A stretch of DNA of 11,324 nucleotides from Ectocarpus siliculosus. Lineage: Eukaryota > Sar > Phaeophyceae > Ectocarpales > Ectocarpaceae. Shown here piece by piece: positions 1 to 10,201 of the stretch; position 1 is the stretch's first letter, and each line of letters starts with the position of its first letter. Location: NCBI GenBank assembly GCA_000310025.1, contig FN649742.1, positions 2,568,516-2,579,839 on the forward strand. The letters run 5' to 3'. The translations under genes were made by a program, and so were the position numbers. The notes under the pieces were generated by a model. The model made no database searches, was not told the DNA's origin, and saw only the letters and a list, made by a program, of their open reading frames with translations.

Positions 1-916
1 TGCAGAACCTCTTTCGTGTTACATGAACGCTCGTGAGATTTAAAGATGATTTTTACGGGGAAGACCAGGCCTCAGAAAGCGACGAAAAACCGCGCTCTTC
101 TCGTGTCCGGAGCGTATCCAGCTAACATGAACGTATATGGACGACAGCGGAGCGGAACAGAAAGGCTGGGAGCACTCGTGGCGACCCAAGCCATCGCCCT
201 AAGCACGGTTTAGCTGGGCACCACCTCTGGACCAGGACAACGCCGCCTGGGCATCATAATGTTGTTGGCTGTTGTTTGGTTTCGCTACTGCTGCATAGAG
301 ACAACCGTTTGTTCGCGAAAGTACATGGGGAATTCGTGTTGGGGGTACCCCGCCGTCGCAGTACTTACGCTCGCAACATTGTGACCCGGCGCCAGCTACA
401 AAAGGGTGGGGGGACGGGGCTTTGTGGCACAATTTTTCCAACGACAGAATTCCACGGTGGAAACAAGAGTGACACGAGACACACTGTCCAAGAAACACTC
501 GGACCACAGGCAAGAAGCTCGTTCTTTGCACCTGCGCTCAAGTGTAAAACGCACTGCTGTTTTGCATTGATGCTCGTGATCTCCGACATCTGCTTTCGTT
601 TTCCGGCTCGGTGAGAGGTGTGTCTTAGCAGCAGCAGCGGCGGCAACAGAAGCAGAGACCTTCACCACACCAATACGAACATCCTATAAAGCCAGCGCCA
701 CCAGCAGTAGCAGACAAGCAGGGGCCTCCTCCACCCCCCCACCCCCCCTCTACCCCCTCGGAATGCGAAAAGCGCCGATTGATTGGCTCCACGATGGGTA
801 TAACTACATTCATACAAGCACAGCACAAGACAAGACACATAAAACGCGCCGTTTTCGTGTCACCCTGCTTTGCTTTTTTCCATTCTGCCGTGCCCCCCCC
901 CCGTTTGTTTGTTTCT
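1..916. other. Downstream region: 3' UTR, intron or intergenic, no confident exon
   Basis: No reading frame here resembles a known protein on either strand. It has C-runs (733-752, 893-902) and no AATAAA-type poly(A) signal in the orientation of the channel gene. One 27-nt stretch at 373..399, minus strand, lies between a pyrimidine-rich TTTTGTAG and a strong donor GTAAGTACTG, so it could be a micro-exon. Its 9-residue product is not recognisable in any frame. If exon J uses an internal donor, this region would be intron plus one or more tail exons; otherwise it starts with the 3' UTR. Confidence 0.4.
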
Positions 917-1033
917 TTAACCTCTTGCCTTTTTCAATTGGTGACGCTTCGAGCCTTGCAGGTAATCCAAAACCTCGCCTTTCTTCTCCGCCTCGGTGCG
1001 AAACACCTCCTCGGATAGAGCATGGAGCACGTC
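917..1033 (-). CDS. Channel exon J: C-terminal pre-IQ segment (3' boundary uncertain)
   Basis: This exon follows the acceptor TTGCCAG at 1034. Joined in phase 0 to KVHFK, it reads DVLHALSEEVFRTEAEKKG, which follows the expected Cav tail pattern (KVHF-x-VLxAL) where the first pre-IQ helix begins. The frame stays open to a TAA at 917-919, giving 38 residues that end LKKARG. Two possible donors lie inside it: GGCGAG|GTTTTG after 974 (phase 0) and CAAGAG|GTTAAA after 922 (phase 1). If either is used, the protein continues into a further exon. No IQ motif of the IQxxxRGxxxR type was found downstream. The start is well supported; the end is not. Confidence 0.72.
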   Translation of the reverse strand, partial: DVLHALSEEVFRTEAEKKGEVLDYLQGSKRHQLKKARG

Positions 1034-3676
1034 CTGGCAACGAGAGAAAGGAGCGGACGCAGCGAGGGAGGCGTGTGGTGGTGGTGCTGGTGGGGGGGGG
1101 AGCGGAGTTCCGAGCTCCTCCTTTGGCTTCGCTGACATCACGTATGCCGCCGTCTCCTGAGAGTACCAGAGGCATTGGGCGGTTGCCCAAAGAGCAAAAA
1201 TGCCAGTTTCGCACCAACCTCTTTCAAGCCCTCTCCACCGATCACAAGAACACACACCAAATCCGTTCTTCGTCAAAGGGGTTTCCGTTGCTCTTACGGC
1301 GGCGTGTTCCAATCGCCTTGATTTTGCAACCCTTGTCGCAGTGCCTCTCCTTAGATCATCAACGCCTACAAAAGCTACTTTTTCGTGGACAAGAGCGAGC
1401 ACCTTGCAGCTTGCAGCTGAGCACTAGGTCCCGGACCGAAACCACCCGAACCACTACTGCTGCTGTCCAGAGCGTGTTCGGGGGGTTCATATGACAGTGG
1501 CGGCGGCTCTTCCATTCCGCGGTTTCACAACCGACCCCTCGTCGTGTTGCTAGTCTCCTGGAAGGAACAAAGCCTACCGAGGCGCCGGCTGATGCCCCGC
1601 GAAACAAAAAGCAGTCGCCACTTCACACGCCGCTTGCCTGCGGCACCGGGCGGAGCGCAGCACCAAACTACTGCCACGCTCATCAACTGCATTGCACATT
1701 GGCGCGAGTTCATACCATCCACGCGCGCACCACTCCTACCTTCCTATACACCATGCATTTACACTTTATGTTTGCGTGACCCCACGGCACTGTTAGCCAG
1801 CACACGACCACCCGCCAATGAGTCACAGCCTTGTCCCAGAGTGTACAATGTACTGCGTCGGACAGAGGTACAAATAGACAGGCAGGCACCACAAATTGTC
1901 TGGTGTGGGGTCTACAAGTTGAAGACCAATATTGTACTCACAGCTGTTCAGCAAAAACGACACAGAAATAAATCGAACCACTACTAGGTGTGAAGAATTG
2001 AGACGGCAACATCTTGTGTGTTAATTAATCCTCTCGTTCTTCGGTTTATCTACCTTTGCACGATAACCGCCGCACCTTGAAGTGAACCTTGTTGTTGTCG
2101 AAGACGAACAAATCCAACCGCCTGACCTTGTGCCGTAGCTCTCTGCTGCTGGCCTGGTAGTGCACCCCGAAACCCCACGGCTTGAACAGCGACTGCAAAA
2201 ATGAGTGCAGGTCCTGTGCGTCGGTTTCGGGAGAGACAAACGAACAAAAAACACACACAAATAACCAAGATTCCGTTAGCGTAAAACAGTAGCACGCGTG
2301 TCTGCACCGTTCGTGGGAAACGCACGTGGGAAACGCACGTGATGTCGAGGTTGTGTGTGGTCTTGGCAATCGGCGTACCTAGATCCGAAAATAGGTTGAA
2401 CTAGGGAAACCGACAAAAACCCATTCGAGGCGCTCTCCTGTCAGCCACGCCGTCCTCACCATCGTGTCTCCGTTTGTCTGTCTGTTCAATCTGTTCGCCA
2501 TACGTCAGGAGCCCAAGGGATTTGTTCGGATCGTTCCAAATTGGCGGGAAAAGCAACTTCGTGCCATACCTGCACCCGTCTGACAACGCAGTCGTTGGGC
2601 ACAAGAGTACAGTAGCGAAAACGGTTTAAGAGAAAATATTTAATAGAAAGTACCGATTTAAGAAGAGTCAAACTGGCTTGTCAGGACCAAAATCGATATA
2701 AGAGATAATTTTTCATATTCCTGAGATATTCCCTTAAATTGAACCTCTGAAAAAGAGCCACCAAGCCGTCACACCATGCCCTGCCCAGCAGGCACCCACT
2801 GCACAGCGGTCGCCGATCACACGCCAGGTCCACCAAACTTCAAAAACCACCCATGAACTACGTACAGCGGAAATTGTATCACACGACACCATGATTAACT
2901 TACAAGGACAGGTTTGTTTAAGGCGTAGACAAAGGCGTAGACAAAACAAACCGAGGTTTATTGAAACAACTCGAATTGCCATACTGTTTATATTGGGGTA
3001 CCCGGAACGCATTGCGTACTGCGGGCCCCCCTCGGTCGAGAGGAGGAGTCGCATATGTTACCATTCTGTCCAAGCCTTGTGTCCACAGAGTCTTAGCGTG
3101 CCAGAGAGAGAGTATCGCAGAGACAACTAGCGAGGTGGTCACATAGAAGGCTTCTAGTGGTGTGCCAGCCTCTGGAGCTGACAGGAAGTGGAGTCTTAAC
3201 TTGTATCACACGACACCATGATTAACTTACAACACACAGGTTGAGCATGTGTGGAGCTAGCACAAGGTGACGACGTGATGTAACATGAGTGGTATGCCGT
3301 CCACAAACACGTTTTAGCTGGTTGAAACGATAGCGGCCATCTTCCATGGCCTTCAAAATGCTATGGTTTAAGAGTAATTCTCTCAAGAACATGTTCACGG
3401 TTCAAGAGAATATTCTCTTAAACCGTAGCCAACACGGTATTAGAGAAAGCCCGATTAAAGAGAAAAATAAGAGTTTGTCACCTCCCTCTCTTAAACAGTA
3501 GCCGCTAACTGTAACGGTAGTTGAAAAAAAAATGCGGCAAGTACTACCCGCTTGAGAGAGGCGGGATACTTTAAAAAGCCGAAACAAAATTCTACACCAA
3601 TACCGCTTATGCCCACCACCGCGTCACCAGACCACCACCACCACCACAACGAGAGCACACACACACCACCACCACC

Positions 3677-3710
<34 letters not shown>

Positions 3711-6700
3711 CCACCACCACCACCACAACAACGACAACAACAACATGCCAGCACCAGGGGCAACAAAGCAACGACAGACGGCCCACCTGCACGGACATGA
3801 GACAGGTCGCGTGGGGGTCGAAGTTGGACCAATGCTCCGCGAACCTCGTCAAGTCCTCCTCCGTGATGAAGTCATCCGACTCCTCCTTCGCGCTGTCGAA
3901 GCCGTCCAGGATCACTCCGATGAACAGGTTCAGGAACACGAAGGTAATCAAAAACGTGAAGCTGACGGAAAGCGGGAAGGGGGGGGGGCGACGACACGCA
4001 CCGACGCGCGCGCAGCCGTGAGGCCCCGCGGGGTGTGTGGGAGTGGGCCTGATGCAAAAGGTGGTGTATCTTGCGGGGAACCATCTACACAACTGCGCAC
4101 AGGTGTTGGCTGGTTGAGGAGGGGTAGAACGGGATTAGCAGGGCCGGGTCAGGCCAACGGTATCCATTCTTGCACAAAGTCCGTGTGTACCTTAACATGG
4201 CGGTGAAAGTGACACGAGCGACAAAAGAGGTGGCCGTCCCCACTGCCACAGGAGACCAGGCCGTGCCCCTTCGCGGTACTACACTTCGAGGATGCAGCTG
4301 TTGTTGTTGCGTTGTTATTACTGGGGTGGTGGTTGCCAAGTTCCACTCACAACCACACGTTCTGGCCCGTACGAAAGGCTTTCACGGACATCCCGTACTC
4401 TCTCTGTGTACAAGAAAAAAAGCCGTGCGCTGTACCGCAACAACAACTACAAAGGCGCCAGCCAGTACTCACTTGAACTCCTACAGGCACAACACACCGG
4501 TACAAACGTGCCTCTTTCGCGGACAAATATTACACACACATACGCACCTGATCATGTACGGGTAGATGGTCCAGCTGCCGCACCCGTCAATCGGGATGCA
4601 GTTATCGTGGCTCGTGAACCCGCAGACGTCGGGGTCGTACTCGGGATCAGACCGGCACCCGTCCCTCTCCGCAGCTACGTCGTACATGAAGCCGTTCCAG
4701 TTCTCGCCCGTGCTAAACCGCAGCAGCAAGACCATCGTGTCCCAGAATGAGCGGAAGTTGGCCTGCGCGTTCAGGGCCCCCTCGAGTCCCACCTGGTGGT
4801 AATTTATTCATTTTTTTTTTTGTGGTGATGGACGCGGGCAAAAGGGGGGGAGTGGGGAAGTGAACGTCGGGGGCCACAGACTGCTGTGCACCAACAGGCT
4901 AGCCAGGCCACCCACCCACCTACCTACCGACGTTGTTTGACCCTCGTGCCCTCGCCCCTCGTGCACCTAGGTGTTTTCAACTCGAGCAGCATGTTGTTGC
5001 GCTGGTGTTGGCGCGCACCTGTGCAGAACCGGCCGCGCACGAAAACAACCACGACAAGGAACAGACATGGAGAGGGCGCTTCCTCCTCCTCTCTCTCTCT
5101 CTCTCTCCCAGCCAAAATCACAGCAGCGGAAGCAGCTGAAAGGACTCAATCCGCAAAAACTACTCAATCACGTTCAAGACCGGTCCGGTACCACGGGTTC
5201 CCTCGTGGGAACGGCTCGCTGCCCCGCTCTCCTCCTTCGCCACTCCTTCTCTCTCTCACACACACGCAAGCAAACCTTGGCGTAGAGCTGAACCCCCATG
5301 GCCGCAAAGATGAAGAAGAGCAAGAAGAGCAGAGCCCCCACGTTGCCCATGCTGGGCAGCGTCATGAGCAGCGTCTGGAACAGCTGGGACATCGACCCCA
5401 TGCCCCGAACGAGCCGGAGAACGCGGCCTACCCTGAAGGTGCGGATCACGGTGATGACGGTCCCGTAGTTTGAGTCGAGAAACAAGAGCGACAGTAAGCC
5501 CGCAGTGCTGCCGAGCACGATGAAGAAATCGAACCGGTTCCACGGGTCTTTGAAGTACGCCCACCGGAGCGCTAGGATCTGACGAGATGGGGAGTAGGCA
5601 GGCGTTTCGGGTCGGTGGTGGTGCGATGAAATAAAGAGTGTGGGAGGGTTCTGATATCTGATCGCCCCATCACTGAGATGTCTCTCGGCGATGGATACGT
5701 ATAACTAGAGGAGGATGAGCGGAACCAGCCAACACGTTACACTCTTGACCCCTCCTCTTCCCCCCCTTGCGCAATAACAACACGTATGCATCGCCGTTCG
5801 GTCTATCCCCGCACCTTCGCGAGAGCCTCCAAGGTGAACAGGGCGTATAACACGTAGAGTAATAACTCCAGGACGCTGAGGGACGGAGCAGCAAACAGAA
5901 CAGCGGTAACAGGCGTTGCGAGGTGTCCAACACATCATACCGGGTGGGAGGACGGGGTGGGTTGTTGTTGGAGAGGGGGAGGGGGGTGTTGCTACATATC
6001 GAGAACATTTCCACAGTGAGAATGCTGGCCTGTCTGCCCGCTTACCCGCACCCTGCGTATCAAAACAACAGCAAACAGCCAAAATACACATGGGACACAT
6101 TACCGATCGGCGCGCCAAGGAAAAGGCTCGCTCGTCACAACACATTTACACCTCCGGTGCGCAATCCTGGCCGGCATGCTCTTTTGCCTCACCAAGCTTT
6201 TCCAAAAAGGATGAAAGGCCAACGAAACTGCGAAGGCGGGTCTTCACAAAGCTGCACCCAACTTACCGAGGTCGCGCTCGAAATTGCCGCCGAACGCGCG
6301 CGGCCCAAACCCTACCAATCAAGCCTGAGCTTGCAATGTACAAACAGGACGTCTAGGCGGCGCTACTAGGGAATAAGAATGAACGAAGTCATTGGTCGGC
6401 CAGGGGTGTTTATTGACGACACTCCCCAATCACAGCGCCTGGCGCGCGCCTGTGTATCCATCCACGCAGGACTGCTGGCACAAGGGCTCAACTAATGTAG
6501 AGACGAACGAAACAAACAAAAGGCAACACTGTCAAGACCCGCTCCCGCACACTGCAACAGCAGTTATTAAGTTACACACGAAATTTTTTATTGCCAAAAA
6601 AAAAAAAAAAAAAAAACGACAAGACTGAAAGACAGCCAAACAATCTACCGCGCGCTTCGATACCTTGTGTACAGGTTGCTCTGGCCGAAGTAGTCCATGG

Positions 6701-9700
6701 CCAAGACGACCGTGTTCAGGACGATGCATACCATCACCGCCGGGTCGAACCACGGCAAGTTTATCAGCCGGAAGCATGACGATCCGAGGCGGCCTGGAGG
6801 GGGCTGCGGGCGCTTCATCGGCCTTAGGCGGCGCATGATCAGCTGCGTCTTGATCCACAGGCGCTGGTGTTCCGTCACCAGCAGGCCGCCCTCCTCCGCC
6901 CGCGCTTTCATCTAGCGGCAATGAAAAAGTTGCAACGTCAGAGATACGGTCAGACGGAGGAGTTGTGTGCAGGACGGCCAAGAGGGAGGAGCTTTTTCAA
7001 GAGGAGGGGGTGAGGGTGGCGGGCGCGGATGCGGAGCGGGGCAACAAGCTGAGAGAATGGGCGGTGTGGGCTTTGTCGGTCGTGTGCTCTCGCGAGACAA
7101 GCACACAGACACACACACGCAAGACGCATGAGGCAGAGAGGGCGAGGGAGAGAATGAGACAGAGGGACCTAAAAAAAAAAAAAAACGACGCGGAACACAC
7201 ACGAGACACCACGCGCTGTTTATTTTGGTTTCTGGCGCTTCGAGTTCCTAAACACGGCACACGCTGCCACCACCTTCTTGAAGTTGTCGACGATAACCCC
7301 CACGAAGAGGTTCATGACGAGGTACGCGCCCAGCAGCATGAAGAGGATGAAGAGCCACACCCTTGCTATCACGTGGTCTCGGATCGGCTGCATGCCCACC
7401 CCCGTCGCGTCCACCGCCGCGTACGTCACCGACGTCCACGCTTCGGTCGTGGAGATCTCGAACAGGGTCAGGAGGGACACGGCGACGTTGTCGAACTGCT
7501 GCGGGATGGTCTCCGCCCACGACAGTCCGAGGCACTCGCAGACCTGTAGCAAGAAGGAAACAGGCGGCGTGCGAGGCAACCAAATCTCTTTCTTCGTGGT
7601 GTACCCGCAACGGTGTGTACCGTTGATTGGTGCGTGATGAGTCTCTACCGTCAGACTTGTCACAGCGTTGCCTTTTCTTTTGCGACGCGGCCGGGGCCGG
7701 ATCAAAGCTTGTCGCTCGCGATCTTTCGAGTGCCATCATGTCTCATAGGAACAGTCCGCCCACCCCCGTCGACAAACGCTCTTCGGCAGGTATTGGTTGC
7801 GAAACGTTTTCTGCCCCGGCAGGAAATCGTTTGATCCCCCGTACATGAATGGTCTGGCAATATCTTGCTGCGGGGAAGGGTTCGTTCATCAGACCTATCG
7901 TCCGGTATTGGGCCCCCTCCCATTCGTGGAGAAACCGAGTGGCGAAATTCGTCCGAAAGCAGGTGGTAATGCCCGTCACCCAGGGGAGAGGAAGGATACC
8001 AAAGTCCCCGCTAAAAAGGCCACCACCTCGTGATTTATCGAACACCTGCACTACGGGGCTGGCTCAGGAGAGCAAACGCCCATTTATCTGTACTTGCAGG
8101 GTAAGGCGATGCGGCCAAGGCAATCAACCACCTTTCTACGGGGTCACGTTGAATCGGTCCAGCACCTCCAAGAAGGGCTTCCCGAGCACACATACACCAC
8201 GCTGACACCTATAGTCTGCCCTGCGCCTAACACCGCTCACAGAACAGGTACCTCATAGCTAGTCGGGGCTTCCTCAGCCGACGTCGGCCACGCGGAGCAG
8301 CAGGCCGCCGCATCCGGCCACAAGCCGCCGGTGATCACGTCGCAGTACTCTACCCTCGAGGTCGAAAGGTTACCGCCGATGCTGCTGCTGAAGCCGTCCC
8401 CCGAGAACGCCTCCGAGACGTTGCTCAGGGGGCCGAACCACTCCCGCTGCCCGGACGACATCTCGGACCAGGGCAGCGGGTCCTCGAGGAAGGACACCAC
8501 CTCCCCGGGGAGGGCGTCGAAGGCGTCCCCTTGGCAGGACATGAGGAGGCCCTTGAAGTAGTTCACGCACAGGATGGCGAAGATGATGTAGAAGAGGAAG
8601 CACACCGCCGCCACGTTGAACACGCCCTGGACGGACCCGATGAGGGCCTCGAGGACGATCTTAAGCCCGGGAAACCGCTTGACGATCCTGCGAAAAAGGC
8701 GGGGACGAGGAGGAGAAAAACCAGGCCGAAGGAAGACGCCGTTAGGAGGCGAGCGGGGAGCGTTGTGCAACATCAACCAGCGGCGGGGGTTGTGGGGAGA
8801 GAGGGGAGGGAGGCCCAACTGTGCGGCTGCCCCCTTAGTCTACGGAGAAAAGAACGGCCCCCCTGCCCGGGGTCGGTTGATGTTGTTGACACGATCGGCA
8901 GCATGAAATGCTGCGGTGGAGCGCACGAGGGTCGAGGGTATTTCTTTCAACCCGGAGAAAGCACTAGTAGAATCCCAAGGCTCTCAGGAAAATTATCATC
9001 TCCCTCCCTCTCTGTCTCTCTCATGGAACCAAACGGACGTGTCTTCCTGAGGAAACTCTGAACCGAACTCCCCAAGACCCGCACGAAAAAAAAACGCCGC
9101 AAGAAACCCACGTTAAAGCAACTCGTGTTAAGTAACCACCCCCAGCACACCTCAGAGGACGGAGGGCTCTCAGCGCGCGAAGAGACCGCAGGCCGGACAA
9201 GCCGGCCCCGCGGATGAGAAACAGCTGGACGACCGAGACCATCACCACCCCGAAGTCCAGCACGTTCCACGCGTCCCGCAGGTACGCCAGGGGCATGAAG
9301 AAGAACCCGGAGGCGCAGACCTTGAGCACGCACTCGAGGACGAACAGGAACGTCAGCGCAAGCTCGAGGGCCCAGAGGGCCTCCGCTGCCGTCGAGTCGG
9401 GGTCCCGGAGCGGGGTATCCAGCGCCACCGTGAGGGAGCTCAGCACGATCAGGAGGGTCACGAGGCGGGAGAAGCCGGCGTTGCTGACGACCGCGGCACA
9501 GCCCCTCCTCAACGGGTTCTTCGCAGAGAGGCAGCACAGGGCGAACCCCGGGTAGATGTTCTCGGGCACCTTGACGCTGCGGACGGCGCCGGCCGCGTAC
9601 CCGGCGACGCTCGCGCCCAGGCGGCTCCAGGAGAAGCAGCCGGCGTTCTCCTCCCTCTCCGAGGCGAAGTGGTTGCCATCGGCGTCGGCGTCGACTCCGT

Positions 9701-10168
9701 CCCTCCGGTTGTCGGGGCTCTCGTCGGTGTCCCAGTTCCCTGCCACCTTTGCGTCGCTGTTGTTGTTGTTGCTGCTCGTGAGGTGGTGTTCCTGTGCATG
9801 CTCCTCCTCCTCCATGACTCCGGTGGCGTGCGGAAACCCCCTTGTTCCCACGGAGCCAAAGGGCGCCGCCGACGCAGCGCTGTGGGCCCGCCGGAGAGCA
9901 CGCTGAGCGGCGGTACCCGGGCTGTCACTGTCAAAAAAGGAGTTGGCACCGCGGAAGGACTCGTCCAGCTCAGAGGTGTACCTGCCTTGTTTCCGGGGTC
10001 CTTTGTTGCCGCCGTCAGCGCCGTTGCTTTCCGCTTCCTCTTTCCTCGCCGCCACGTCCTCCTCCTCCTCCTCCTCCTCCTCCTCCTCCTCCTCCTCCTC
10101 CTCCTCCCCCTTCATCCCTACCCCGTTTTTACCCTCCTCGTGCTTCGCCGGTGTAGCCCCCGCCAAAC

Positions 10169-10201
<33 letters not shown>

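Larger units (their letters stand above)
2610..3511. mobile_element. Candidate non-autonomous Tc1/mariner-like inverted-repeat element (MITE-like), intronic
   Basis: The left end CAGTAGCGAAAACGGTTTAA (continuing GAGA) begins at 2610. The right end, read from 3511 on the minus strand, is CAGTTAGCGGCTACTGTTTA (continuing AGAGA). They agree at about 20 of 24 positions with a one-base gap. A TA lies directly outside each end (2608-2609 and 3512-3513), the target duplication expected of Tc1/mariner elements, whose ends typically begin CAGT. Variants of a TTTAAGAGA motif cluster near both ends (2621-2745 and 3365-3499) in both orientations, like subterminal transposase-binding repeats. The interior has no frame above about 106 codons and no transposase motif that I could see, so it would be non-autonomous. 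The ends are my inference from this single copy. Confidence 0.6.
2214..3786 (-). other. Intron 8 (1573 nt), between exons H and I, contains a candidate transposon
   Basis: Bounded by the donor GTGGGC and the acceptor CGCACAG. It is the longest intron, more than twice the mean of the others. It holds a candidate TA-flanked inverted-repeat element (2610..3511), a 13-bp tandem duplication (2313..2338) and a CCA/CAA microsatellite (3630..3745). Removing the element and one TA leaves about 670 nt, in line with the other introns. Confidence 0.85.

Noticed and set aside
763-1494. A 243-codon plus-strand open frame
   Set aside because: Composition is low-complexity and Arg/Pro/Ser-rich with no recognisable domain, and it overlaps exon J and intron 9 of the minus-strand gene.
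4886-5473. A 195-codon plus-strand open frame
   Set aside because: It runs antisense through exon F, which encodes an unmistakable S3-S5 block on the other strand.
5916-6369. Two overlapping plus-strand frames of about 146 codons in intron 4
   Set aside because: No domain, signal or codon pattern is recognisable, and two frames open over the same bases suggests chance in GC-rich DNA.
6596-6616. The A-run as a retroposed poly(A) tail
   Set aside because: No upstream retroelement or gene-like sequence and no flanking target duplication were found. It is a simple homopolymer in an intron.
6909-6911. ATG at the start of exon D as a separate gene start
   Set aside because: It directly follows a TAG acceptor and joins in phase with DNFKK of exon C. 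The protein logic requires it to be internal.
7740-8050. A stretch of intron 2 open in several frames on both strands
   Set aside because: No recognised product in any frame. Possibly a repeat fragment, but nothing in the sequence proves it.
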